From Alitta virens (lineage: Eukaryota > Annelida > Polychaeta > Phyllodocida > Nereididae): a stretch of DNA of 64,000 nucleotides. A program made the position numbers and the translations under genes. Shown piece after piece: positions 35,481 to 46,935 of this stretch; the first letter of the stretch is position 1, and each line of letters opens with the position of its first letter. Where the stretch lies: the NCBI GenBank assembly GCA_932294295.1, contig OW028574.1, positions 32,434,145 through 32,498,144 of the forward strand, in the 5' to 3' direction. The notes below the pieces were generated by a model. The model was not told the origin of the DNA. It ran no database searches and saw only the letters and a list, made by a program, of their open reading frames with translations.

Positions 35481-37945
35481 ATGGCCTCTGGATTTGTCCC
35501 TCCTAAATTCACTGGAGATGAAGCTCAAGCAGCTGTGTCGTGGAAGAATTATAAAGAGGAGATGGACAACTATTTGATTGCAGCAGACCTGCTGCAGGCC
35601 AGCGATGAAAGATAGGTTGCAATTCTATTGTATGGTATGGGGCCGAAGTACAGGACAACCTTTAAAACATTTGGTATAAGTGGAAATGATGCAAACAATT
35701 TCAAAACGGTAAAGTCCAAATGCAAAAAAATGCACAATTTGAACCGAAGTCATTGGTGAAACTACAGATGACAAAGTTTGATACATGCTATCAACAAGAA
35801 GGGGAGTCAATTTCGGATTACGTGTCCAAACTTAAAGAGTCCACACAGTAGTGTAATTTTGGAGCAAGCAGGGATGACCAACTGTGCAAGCAATTCTCCC
35901 GGGGAAGTATGAGCTAAAGAACTTTTGGGATAAATTATAGTTTTTTGAGTGTGATTTCGTAAGATTTGTCACAAGAGCAACTAATCCGGAAAGGCTATTT
36001 GTATGAGCAATGTATTGAATCGAGAGATATGCTTGGAAGAGTTGCCGACAACCTCAGAAGTCAATTACATGAAGAAGAATTTGTACCAACACAGAGGGCG
36101 TTCATCGTTCAGGATCGCGGTCAGGGTCAACTGAATGGAACATCATACGGAACAAGCGGGCAGCAGGATTATCCATGAACAGCCAGATTGAACGAGTCGC
36201 CACCGAGGAATTTTTGTAGAACACCGTCCAGTTGCAAAACGCAGCAGTATCGATCCACGTCGAACACGTGTGGTAATTGTGGAGATTGCATCATCCAAGA
36301 AGATGCCCAGCATATGGGAAGAACTGTATGAACTGTGGAAGGTACAATCACTTTGCTAAAATGTGTTGCTCACATCAAAGTAATTCAAATGTGTCATATT
36401 ATGAATTTGTTGATGACAAAGATGTTTATGATTATGATGATGTCAATGATGTGAATTATGAAGTATGTGATGATTTCGAGCAGTTACATGTTTTGTGGAA
36501 TGGAAATAGTTCAAAGACCACTTGGTGCGTAGACGTTTAAGTTAGAAACTCAGATGTTGTCAAATTCAAATTAGATACAGGTGCGGAAACAGTGTCATTT
36601 CCAGGGGATTGTGATTGTTGAATAAGCCAGACTTATCACTGCCATCCATGGTTTTGGAGCACAAAGTGTTTCCAATTGGTAAAGTCACTTTGCCTTGTAC
36701 TGTTACGGGTAAAGAATTTGATGTCGAATGTCAGGTGATAGACCAGAGTGTACCAATTTTATTGTCATCGACTGATTGTGTTAGAATGAATTTGATCAAG
36801 CAAGTACACAGTGTACAGTCTGGCGGGGGGTATCGTAGGCATTTCCATGTTCCAGTGCCACAACTCTCCAGGTCATGTCCATGTCCCTTTGCAGACTCTC
36901 TGGTTCTCTCCTGGCCCAAAAAATGGCTTGTTTCTCCCCAAGTGGCCTCTTCCTGGGATGTATAAAAATGAAAATGAAGTTAGAAATATGACAAATATCA
37001 AACTGCCACAAAAGGTAGAAAAATGTAAACAAGAAAGTGCCAAACGAATTGTGAAAGAGTACATAGATGTATTCTCTGGTATTGTGCAGTAACATTGAAG
37101 TTAGAACCAAATTACACACCAGTGGTGCATCCACCCTAGACCTATTCCAGTTGCACTGAGAGAAGAAGTTAAGCATACGTTAGATGAATTGGGTAACCTA
37201 GATATCATTGAGAAAATTCCAATGGGAATTCTTAAACATTGGTGCAGTTCATTACATGTAGTGCCCAAACCCAATGGTGATGTTCGCATAACAATAGATC
37301 CTAGAGATTTGAACAGGGCTCTTTTGAGGGAATACTTCCAAACTACAACAGTTGAACAAGTAGCGCAAAGAATTAAAGGTAATTGAGTCAATGCCTGAAC
37401 CAAGTAACATAGACATTGTGCATACATTTTTTGGTATGATGAAGTATGTGGGAAAGTATGTTCCTCACCTATCAGCATTGTCAGAACCGTTGAGAGATTT
37501 AATTAGGGAGGCCAATGAAGGTAAGGCAAAGTTCTGTTGGCACTATGATGAAAACCATCATAGAGCTTTCAGTAAATTGAAATAAGCAATCGTGTCCGTA
37601 TGAGTTCTGCAATACAACAGCAGTACCAAACCAGTAGTGATACAATGTGATGCATCCCAGTCAGGACTTGGGTGCGTGCTCTTTGCAAAATGATCAACCG
37701 GTTCGTTACGTGTCAAAGGCTCTTACGAATGCAGAAAGTGCATAAGCGCCAATCGAAAAGGAATTATTCAGAATTGTGTTTGAATAAATTCAATACGTAC
37801 ATCTACAGTTGTACTGTCCTATAGTGACGTATGATTGCTTGCTGAAGCATTTGTTTTCAAGATTATTCTGGAATTTGTTTCTTCTAAAATTAATTACACT
37901 TATGAATGAGTTCATTACATCCTGCTGATTTTGTTAAGTCCCAAA
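35481..37945 (+). pseudogene. Ty3/Gypsy element 2 gag-pol remnant
   Basis: Gag starts at the ATG at 35481 (MASGFVPPKFTGD). A CCHC knuckle region (RCPAYGKNCMNCGRYNHFAKMC split over frames) lies at about 36275-36370, a protease active site LDTGAETVSF near 36570, and the beginning of RT at 37115-37383 (SSLHVVPKPNGDVRITIDPR). The reading then jumps at about 37380 directly to the RT-RNase H connector (VHTFFGMMKYVGKYVPHLS) and the RNase H start (QCDASQSGLGCVLF near 37650). The catalytic YxDD core is missing through an internal deletion. A foreign stretch of about 140 bp interrupts at 36820-36960. Multiple stops; dead. Confidence 0.85.
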
Positions 37946-38149
37946 CAAAAATCCAGAGGTGTTTGGCTTCCAAATTGTATGTAATCCCTGTACAACTCCC
38001 TAGGTGGAGTAATGCAGTATATCTGTGAAGTCTGTAAAATTCCATGTATTTCCACTAGGACTGTTCCCGGCACACACACTAGGGTTCTGGATTTAAAAAG
38101 GTAACTGCAGCTGAAAGTGCAGTAGTCTGTAGGCCAGAAGCAGCTAACT

Positions 38150-38519
38150 ATTGATGTTATATTTAAGGAGTAGAATGTATTAATGTTATATTTAATGAAC
38201 TATGACTTATAAGTTCAGGAAATAGAACTTCGGCAAGCCAGTTTAAGGGCCACTTAAATGTAAGCACTTAAGAAATTAGACTTAAATGTACTAAAGGGGT
38301 TGTGGCCATTGTCCACCCCAAAGGCACACGCCAATAGACACAGGCCATGTATATGTGCGCTTTGATATACTTGTGCAACATTGAGTTTTAATCAGTTTTA
38401 CTAGCTGGAGCTGAATGCATTACTTATACATTACATATATATTTGGATTAAAAGCCACCCTCTCTTGCAAAGCTTCACTCTGTGTTACTTGAGTTTTTCT
38501 TCAACCATAAGACATTACA
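38150..38519 (+). repeat. Candidate LTR end of Gypsy element 3
   Basis: Non-coding sequence with a TATATATTTGGATTAAAA stretch near 38440, ending GACATTACA directly before TGGTGGAATGTGGC (38519 on), which reads as a primer-binding site. The left limit is not resolved and no partner LTR was found. Confidence 0.4.
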
Positions 38520-38673
38520 TGGTGGAATGTGGCTCCTTTAACATATACTAGTACACTGGAATTCTGCACAGGAAATTACAAAGTGCACAACAATACCATT
38601 ACCTTAATGCTGAAATACTATAATATAAGTGACAAATCTTTACTGTGTTTTTTTTTTCTACAAATTAGTCAAT

Positions 38674-39747
38674 ATGGCGAATGACAATCAAGCTTGTTGT
38701 AAAGCCAGTAAATATTTTCCAGGCCGCTTCGAGGCTAAAACTGGTCAGAGGGCCACGGTGCATTTGTTATTGTTTAAAGATTACACAAGGTTTCACAACA
38801 TCGCACATGCAGATGCAATTAAAGAATTTATTTTTACGTTGGGTGATGAACCCCGTATCTGGTACAATGACAACATAGCTGTTTACTGATCTCCCTGCTC
38901 TTGAAAAGAACTTTAAATCAACCTTTGGGAGGGCCACCACAAGAGAACAACACTTAAGCGCTTTTTCAGAGCTAGCCTATGTCTCAGGGGAACACCTAAA
39001 TGCTTACTGCAACAGACTTCGCTCAACCGCGGCGCGAGCTAGGATAACCAACCAGGAGCATATACAGCTTCAATTTATCAATGGTTTTCCAAGCCACATC
39101 CGTTCAGCTCTTAGAGCCAAGAGGGACGCAACCCTCGATGATTGCATGCTTACAGCACAAGCATTGCTCTCAGACGCTCCGCCTCAAATAGCACCCGCAA
39201 TGGCAATAACTGCATCTGAGCACACACATGAAATTGTGAATCAAATGGAATCCCTACTGCTAACATTTACCAACAACCAAAACAGACAGTCACGCCAGAA
39301 TACATCTCAGAGCAGAGACAGGTACAAACAGTCAGACAGGTACAATCAGTCAGACAGGTACAATCAGTCAGACAGGTACAATCAGTTAGACACAATCGTA
39401 CAGTCAGGTCCCAGTATAGAGACCAACGTTAAGAACAAACGAACAGAGACAGTCGACGTGATAGACAACGCTCACATGACAGACGTGACAGATACGGCTC
39501 TTCACGTGACAGACGGTACAACTACAACTCTAAAGACAGAGAAGATAGTAGGTCCCGTAATAGACGCGACGGCAATGACTCAGCCGGCAACAAGTCTGTT
39601 TCCTTCGACAGCAGTCAGTCCAATTCACTGGGCCCACTAAAATGCCAATTCTGCTGTAAACCTGGCCATGACTTGGGTTCATGTTTCAAGTTACAGAGGG
39701 CTATTAAGGAAGGGCACATTAATGTAGACCAATTGCCTTTTCATTAG
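38674..39747 (+). pseudogene. Gypsy element 3 gag remnant
   Basis: The ATG at 38674 opens MANDNQACCKASKYFPGRF. After a frame change near 38885 the Gag core continues (EKNFKSTFGRATTREQHLSA, then HIRSALRAKRD), followed by an Arg/Ser/Asp-rich tail. A second frame change brings in a CCHC knuckle (CQFCCKPGHDLGSC) near 39645. The layout and the core motif (LGDEPRIWY; HIRSALRA) match the Gag of the large minus-strand element at 59.5 kb (LGKDARWWY; HIRSHLRA), so both belong to one clade. No pol follows: truncated. Confidence 0.8.
39317..39392 (+). repeat. 18-bp tandem repeat coding for a hexapeptide in Gag 3
   Basis: About four copies of TCAGACAGGTACAATCAG, keeping frame and encoding SDRYNQ in the basic tail of Gag. 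Confidence 0.9.
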
Positions 39748-39985
39748 AGGCCCAGGCAGTGAACACCAGACTCCCTGGCTACCCAATTAATAACAATGAA
39801 ACTGATCTTCCAAACCAATCTCAATCACCCAATCACTCAAATCATCAACACGGCTCTCCGCCTGCCATCATCATTAATATGTGCCAAAACAATTCAAAGT
39901 AACTATCTATCCCAACTTCCAAAGCTTGACGCACTAGAACTTAAATTCACTGTACAGTATGACTCATATGGAATTGTCCATATGT

Positions 39986-40165
39986 CGCCGAAACGAGGGG
40001 AGTCAACCCTTGTCACGGATAGTAGCGGGGCGTTGCGTTTACCCCCAATTGACTGCCTAATTGCGTTTCGGCGAGATGTGGGGACTGTCGCCAACTTGCC
40101 TCGGCTTTCGGGGCTTTGCGCCGAACCTTGTTTTACCCCTTTTTCACCCCCTTTTCACCCCATAC
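39986..40165. other. GC-rich segment with inverted GTCGCCGAAACG words
   Basis: GTCGCCGAAACG at about 39985 and its inverted form GCGTTTCGGCGA at about 40063 frame a GC-rich block, with a further GCGCCGAACC near 40118. It stands out from the surrounding AT-rich DNA and may be a small inserted element. Not assignable. Confidence 0.35.
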
Positions 40166-40392
40166 AATTTCTGGGTCCTTTAAGAACAGATGTTAATTAT
40201 CAGTATCTTTTTTGCAGGGCACTAGAGAGGGAGGGAATGGGGGGGGGGGAGGTTGTCACCACTGACATGCAGGTCAGTAGTGGCCACTTCACAAACTGTT
40301 GGGCATATGCAGTGCTTTATTTTGACTCTTATCATGTGCCTTATCCTTCTTGTATAAGACCAAATGGTCCATTATTATCTGCATTGAACTGA

Positions 40393-43300
40393 AATGCTAA
40401 GGCCCAATTTGTCAATTGATTTTTAAAATATGAAAAAAAGTTATATTTTCTAACTCACAATATTTTTTTGGATTCACATGACACCATGCACAGACCATGA
40501 TGGTATATATACCTCCACGACTGAACACTGAATTTCTAGGTCATAACTGGTGCTATGGATTGACTTACTTATCAAGATTAATTCTCTTACATTTGAAGTA
40601 TAGCCTGTAGTCCGCAGTGAACGAATCTGTTTTGTTTTTTCGTTTCTTTGTCTTGTGTGAAATACCATGTTTTTGTATTTGTTTAGATACTTCTGAAACT
40701 AATTCAAATACAAATCAAAATAATATTCAATCACAAACTTATTTCATATATCAGGTGCAAAAAAAAATCAAAAGCAAACTCTAAAAAAAAAAAAAAAAGG
40801 TTTGTTATTACTTAAGATAGAGGCTTTGCACCCCTTTCCATTGCTTCCTTACAGCATCATTAAATTAACAGTAAATTATATAAGCAGCACGGCAATGCAG
40901 TCGGACAAGAATTTTAGAGGACATGTAGTGTTCAGGTAAGTCCAGTTTATATGTATGGAGCAAAAAATCCATTATCAAACAACTTGATAAAAATGCTTTG
41001 AGGCATTTATGTTGCGCTTTAGAAATACTGTTTCAACTAAAACCTTTTTCTTAAAAGTAAGGAACTGTCAAGTGTGAGTATTGTATGTTCATTCAGAGCT
41101 ACACCTCTTAAAATCAGCGAAAAATATATTAGCAATGAATGGTTAGGTTCATGTGTATTCTAGCATATAATTATCAAATCCTCTATGCTGTGTCATATTT
41201 CTAACAAACAACTTTTCCCTTGACCTGGAGCTTTGGTCCTTGACCTATATTCATAATGGCCCTTCTTTTAAATTTTACCTTGGCACCTAACGTGTTTAAC
41301 TAGAGACATTACCTGAAGACAGGGGGTACAAAACAGAAACTTGCAATTGCTTGGCTTCTATATGTGATAGAACAATGCTTTTTATTTTCTAAATAGTTCA
41401 TATTTACCTCTCTTACCATCTATATAATTTTTTTTTTTACACTGTTTACAGCAACATAATGGGAAAATGTGGAGCTGAGTGGCACCACATAGGTAAAACA
41501 GAAGTTGAAATGAAGCTTCTGTTTCAGCTTAATTATCAAGTGATAATGCCGGAACCCTAATTGCAATAAGGGGCAGTTCCTTAGGTCATTAAGCTTTTTG
41601 CGAGACAGTGATTGCACCTTTGATGTACCTCAGTGTTCTCTCCTGGTCTAATTTCTCAAAGCTTATACAGTTCATTCATTCACTCAGGGTAACAAGTGTT
41701 TTAATTCTATCTATTTAAAATATGATATCAGCAGACTAAAGATGATAGACATGATAGAATTTTTCAGGTGGCAGGTTCAAATGCATCCATCAGGGAAGCT
41801 GAAGATATAAGTCTTATCCTGCATTAAAGACAATGCATAAAATGATTGGTTATGTATCACATTCAGTTTTTCTTAATATACACATTCAGAAAATCAAAGC
41901 AATAGTCAATTTACATATTGTGTATGTACTTCTCTGTGAAATAGCTGTCATAAAAACTGTATTATTTACAGTGACTCCAGAACTACCATGCAACATGATG
42001 TAGGAAAAAAATATTAATCAGAGTATAAATATCAAATAGAGTTGAGCAGTTTTGTGTGTGCTGTAAGTTAGACAAAAAATTTATTTTTGCTTTATACTGG
42101 CACGCTTTACACCCGGACAGTCCAAAAAAATAAAATTTGACTTACGGTAAAAAATTCGAGCATGTAGACCTTTGCCCTAATTATCTTTTGGCGAAAAAAC
42201 TTTTTTTGTAATATGCGATTGCATTCCTGGTTCAAGACCAATGATGACTCCTTAACAAAATATGATTTTGACACCTTCACAGTCATCGAAACCTACATTC
42301 ATATAGTCAATCAGTCATACTTTGGTCCCATAGTCACAATTCAATCACATCAGAGTCTCCATTTAGTCACAAGACAGTCCCGCTAGTCTCAGGGAACATT
42401 GACCAGTGCCTCTTTTGTCAGGTGTGCTAAACTTCCAATCAAGACATCCCTGATTCAAACACTGCCAAGAACTCTTTGCAGTAAATTGATTTTAATGCTG
42501 TAACATTCCTGCTCTCTTGGCACTGTAGTCTCATAGTCACTATTCGGTCACATAGTCTCTAGTCACTTTGTAACTGCATAATCTCTTGGGGAAAAAGCTA
42601 TAATTAAGGCCTAATTCTGCTGGGCACCAATGCGTTCAGTAAACTTTTCTTTAAATGATAGTTTGAACAGACTCCTTCATTTGAAGACTTCATTCGGGAG
42701 AATTATGGCGAATGTAGAGAACTTTGTATGCCAGAAGAGCTTGTACAGGACACTAATTAAGATTTAACAGCTTGTTGAAACACTATTCATACTGCCGTGT
42801 ATTTGAGAGAGACTTTTATCTTGTGTGTGACATTGACAACTCTACTTAGGTATAAAAACATAAGATCATATCGCTACCACATTAGAAGAAGCCATAAAGA
42901 ATTCTATACTGAATACCTCACTGATGTCCATAATGAACAGGTGTACACTGAGTATGCTATTGACCAAAATTAGTATCTATAGCATCATGCACATAACTCC
43001 GCTCATGGGGTGCATGTGGTCTACCCAATCAGAGTAAACTTACTCTATAAATGGGGTACAAGTTACCCAAAAGGAGAGTGATCTCACTCCCTGATGAAGC
43101 TGATGGAGTAGTTGTTGCCATAGATGCTGCACTCTGTCTCAAGAGTATTCTGGCTCCACAACGAGCAGCAACTGAAAATCAATTAACTCGACATGTATAA
43201 TCTGAAAAGACACAAGTTCAGGCTGTGTAAATAATTAGACATCAGTGTCATGCTTTATTGCTTACTGCTTAAAAGTGCTAAAACACAAGGTTGGCAAGTT

Positions 43301-43735
43301 AAATTTTACGAAACATAGGTCATATATACAGTATATAGTAGCAAATTTTGAGCCCGAGTTATTATCAATAGGCTCAGGAATAAGCTACCAGAACAGCAGT
43401 ACTAATTTAGCTTTAGCCTAATAAACTAATTTATTCAGAATTAGTTATAAGCGTTAGATCTCTTTAATCCAAGCCCAGGGGAGCAGAATTTATTTAAATG
43501 GGTGCTATTTGAATTTGTTAGTTATATATTCATTTATTTTTCTTTCCAGAAATAGTTTGTATTTTGACATTAAATACATCTGATTAAAAACACTCATATT
43601 TCCAGGCTTTGGTGTATTTGGCTTTGGTGTATTTGCAACACACATTTTTCCAGATGGATCATTTTTGCTGCAATATGCTGGAAAACTTATAAAGGAGAAA
43701 GAAGCTGCCAATAGGGAAGCTCAAATTAAAAGGAA
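40393..43735. other. AT-rich intergenic region, no gene seen
   Basis: Only short random open frames, poly-A runs (for example about 40783-40798) and unremarkable AT-rich DNA. No mobile element ends or RNA genes recognised. Confidence 0.45.
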
Positions 43736-43739
43736 ACCT

Positions 43740-44075
43740 AGGTTGTGCTGCAGCTAAACCCTCAGCGAATCCCACATAGCACACAGGCATCATTAAAATT
43801 GTTAAATGTTAGTATGACAGCCAGGAGGGCGGGCAGTACACTTTCATTTCCAGAGAAAACTCTTAACACACACTTTTGTCTCTAGAAACTTACCCTAATG
43901 AAATTTTATACAATAATTTAATATAATTATTATAACACTCCATATGGCCTAGTGGTGCCTTGTGATATCCACACTGACATATATCTCGGCTATGTTTTAC
44001 AAAATTTGGAAAAATATCATTTCTTGAGTGTTTATATGATGTGTGCGATGAACCGAAACAATTGCCAATTAGCCT
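43740..44075 (-). repeat. Unclassified interspersed repeat, copy D
   Basis: Reverse-oriented copy. On the minus strand it has TTTTGTAAAACATAGCCGAG, then CACTAGGCCATA, then CTCTGGAAATGAAAGTG, GCCCGCCC and the tail GATTCGCTGAGGGTTTAGC. It is the most complete copy and ties copies A and C together. Confidence 0.65.
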
Positions 44076-44328
44076 ACATAGCCAGCTACACAAAGCTAAT
44101 TTGAGTTCAAGATGTCCTATTTTTTGAACTCTTGAATTTCTTCCTTTTTCCAGATTTTTCATTATTATGAAACCAAAAATAAGGATGAAACAAATGTCAA
44201 AATGAAGCTTTATATCATTGGCAAAATGTTACTAATGCAAGGATCATGGAGTCATTAATATAAGGGTTTGAAAGAGAACCATATTTTAATATTTTCCTTA
44301 TTATATAAAATTACCTGTCATTAATGAT

Positions 44329-44427
44329 TGTTAGATATGCATGTTTATGTCATTGTATATGGTTTACGGCAATAAAGAAGGTCAAGGCCGTCTTGGATCC
44401 CACCATGAACGTGTGTCATATCTTACA
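44329..44427 (+). repeat. Candidate 99-bp LTR of Gypsy element 4
   Basis: Starts TGTTAGATATG and ends CATATCTTACA, inverted at 10 of 11 positions. An AATAAA lies inside (near 44371), and a PBS-like TGGTGTCAGAAGTTGG follows directly at 44428. Very short for an LTR; no partner copy in the window. Confidence 0.6.
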
Positions 44428-44597
44428 TGGTGTCAGAAGTTGGAACTTCACGCTTGCTTCCAGCTTATTTAACCAATGAAAAGTCGCCCTTAACATCCAG
44501 GAGAGACCAGGAGACAGATTGACTGCGTCAGACCAGACTGACAACCTCTGTACTACTCCAAAACAGTCACCGAATTGCGGTCAACATTGCTGCCACT

Positions 44598-45735
44598 ATG
44601 GAAATGTTTGAAAAGCCCCGAATGAACTGGAAAGCCTCAGATCTACCTGGAGAATGGCAATGGTTTGTCAATCACTGCACCTTCACTTTCAACGGCCCAC
44701 TCAAAGGAAAATCGGAGATTGAAAAGGTGAATTATTTTATGGGTTTCGTTGGAGACAAAGGTAGAGAAGTTTATGAAACATTTCAATAGACTGAGGCAAA
44801 CGGAGACACTCCAGCCGAAAATGCAACCTTGGCAAGCGTGTATGCTAAATACAAAGACTATGTTGCCCCAAAGAAAAATTACATCCATGCCACCATAGAA
44901 TTCTCCAGACGGAAACAAGAATCTGGCAAAAAATTTAACAGTTTTGTGACAGCCCTTCGTCTATTGGTCAGGGACTGCAGTTTGAACAAATGGAAGAGCG
45001 AATAGTGAGAGATGCTATCGTCCTATGATCACACAATGAAGATGTAATTGAAAGGTGCCTAGATGAGGGCGATAACCTAATCCTTGCCAAAGCCATAGGT
45101 ATTGGTCAGACACTTGAGATGAGTAGAGACAGCCTACGTTTCATCAGGGCAGATGAAGATACAAAATTAAATTCCCTTAGCAAGTACAAAAGCCGACCAG
45201 ACAAGACCAAGACAGTACGGTACGAAAGCAGATATGACCACAAACCAGCAAAGAATGACAGCAGAGGTGACCAAAGGCAGTCAGCCTCCAGACAAACACA
45301 GGACTTTTGTGCGAAAAGTGTAGATATAGTCTAGACCACATGAGGTGTCCAGCCCGAAATGAAAAATGCAATCACTGTGGCTACATCGGCCATTTCAAGT
45401 AAGTCTGCAGAATCAGACAGCGAGGCATACAGAATCAGAGAGGTAACCAGGCCAATGCAGTTGACAGTGAGGATGACAACGATGAATACATGCATTTGGT
45501 CAACACTGTCCAAGACCAGGTCACAGATGAGGATGCAGCATCACTTTGGTGGGAGAAAGTGAAAATTAATAATGTGAGTGTGTCAGCCCAAATAGACACT
45601 GGAGCAAGCAGGTCAGTGCTCCCAATGAAAGTCTTGAATGTAATCCAGCCAACAGCAACACTTCGCCCACCAGCTTGTCCTACACAAAACACCAGCTGCC
45701 CATAGTGGGAAACATCACACTACCGTTTGGCATAG
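44598..45735 (+). pseudogene. Gypsy element 4 gag-protease remnant
   Basis: Gag starts at the ATG at 44598 (MEMFEKPRMNWKASDLPGEW) and continues through several stops (TAG at 44787-44789, more near 45003 and 45026). A zinc-knuckle region (CEKCRYSLDHMRCPARNEKC, then CNHCGYIGHFK) lies at about 45310-45400, and the protease site QIDTGASRSVLP near 45590. It breaks off at about 45740, where BEL/Pao sequence begins. Plus strand, truncated before RT. Confidence 0.85.
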
Positions 45736-45741
45736 TGGAAT

Positions 45742-45927
45742 CTTGGATTAATTACACCTGTCTTGATCAAGGGCAAGATATTATTTCAAGATGCCACTCA
45801 TTTGGGTTTGTCATGGGATGAGCCACTTCCTTCAGATTTGATGATTGCTTGGCATAAAGGATCTTTTGATGATTTAAAGGAAGTTCAGATTCAGCGATGC
45901 GTAAAGCCCAGTGAATTTGATTCATAT
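45742..45927 (+). pseudogene. BEL/Pao pol fragment, left half
   Basis: GLITPVLIKGKILFQDATHL then LGLSWDEPLPSDL and VQIQRCVKPSEF match the RT-to-RNase H connector of BEL/Pao polyproteins (Trp-Asp-x-Pro-Leu and the conserved Arg-Cys step). It is cut at 45927 by the large minus-strand retroelement. The same reading frame resumes at 60591. Seen directly as continuity across the target duplication; the family call is from motif recall. Confidence 0.82.
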
Positions 45928-46337
45928 TATAGTATTGAAGACAACACAGGTTTGTGTGTAGTGTAGATGAATAAGGTTTATTCAAGCTGATGGCTATGCT
46001 GAGTCTGACCCTCAGTTATTCTGTGGATCAGTATATATAGGTTATCTTTGAACAAAGGCCAGAGCTCTGGACAAAGAGCAGCTGGCATGAGTGACCAGAT
46101 CCAGACAAAGGATACTGGATCAAGTACAGACCACTGGGCCACAGAAGCTGACCAGTTGGTCTATTGTTTATGATTACATAATACAGCAGATGCAACTGCT
46201 GTGGTTGACTATCTTACATACACAATGAAGAGACAAAGGAAATCCTTTGTCTGAGCATATATCTTATAATTATAACATAATTATGAAGAATACTAATAAT
46301 AGTAATAATCAAGAAGAATGGTAATAATAACATGACA
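45928..46337 (-). repeat. 3' LTR of the env-bearing element
   Basis: 410 bp, identical to the 5' LTR except one T/C difference in the stretch reading GACCC(T/C)CAG. TATA-like 46032-46039; AATAAA (minus strand) at 45977-45982 would serve as the polyadenylation signal. Confidence 0.95.
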
Positions 46338-46352
46338 TGCCCCTACTGGGGT
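46338..46352 (-). promoter_or_regulatory. Polypurine-tract-like sequence
   Basis: On the minus strand, CCCCAGTAGGGGCA precedes the 3' LTR at once. Only AGTAGGGG is purine-rich, and it forms a CCCC/GGGG hairpin with the adjacent bases, an atypical tract. Confidence 0.45.
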
Positions 46353-46745
46353 TATTAAATTAATCTATAGAATTATAAGTTGATTAATATAATGACTAGA
46401 TTAAATTTAATAAGGAACCCATCACCACAATTATGTGACAATCCAGTAATTTATATTACATGATGAGTACCCGGTTATAGTTGGGTACATAGTTATAGTT
46501 GCTCGATAACATTGTGTATTGTATACCATACCTACAGACATGTATGTGATAGGTATGTAACATAGGAAACATCAGATGTTGTTAAAGTTCAATATTGTCC
46601 ACAAGTTAATATCTTGCATATAGTGTCCTGATAGCGAGCGTCATATGGAGCTGGTTGATTTGCGAGTGTTGCCCCTGTAGGGATGCCCCTTTTGGTCGTG
46701 TTGGGGAGTGCAATTCTGCTGCTGCTGGTTGAAGATATGACTGAT

Positions 46746-46799
46746 GAAGAAGTAGAGCATTTGGCTGACTAGTCAGGGACACGACTTATGTACTTCTTC
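46746..46799. ncRNA. Stem-loop 1 in the element's 3' region
   Basis: GAAGAAGTA (46746-46754) pairs perfectly with TACTTCTTC (46791-46799) around a 36-nt loop containing CATTTGGCTG and CAGGGACACGACTTATG. A related stem-loop lies 138 bp further on. Likely a structured RNA element in the retroelement transcript. Confidence 0.5.
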
Positions 46800-46884
46800 T
46801 GTGGATTGTGGTTGCTCGACCTGATGGTGTTTAGGACTGCCTGATGAACTGCATTGTGAACGGATGAACTCGACGCGACTTACA

Positions 46885-46935
46885 CAGAAGTTCCGCATTT
46901 GGCTGTCAAACAGGGACACGACTTATGAACTTCTG
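46885..46935. ncRNA. Stem-loop 2 in the element's 3' region
   Basis: CAGAAGTTC (46885-46893) pairs perfectly with GAACTTCTG (46927-46935) around a 33-nt loop that shares CATTTGGCTG and CAGGGACACGACTTATG with stem-loop 1. The stem differs from stem 1 by changes made on both sides. Confidence 0.5.

Noticed and set aside
39796..40392. 198-codon plus-strand frame
   Set aside because: Spans the end of the Gag 3 remnant, a GC-rich insert and unrelated sequence; no domain and no continuity.
44643..44918. 91-codon minus-strand frame
   Set aside because: Antisense to the Gypsy 4 gag.
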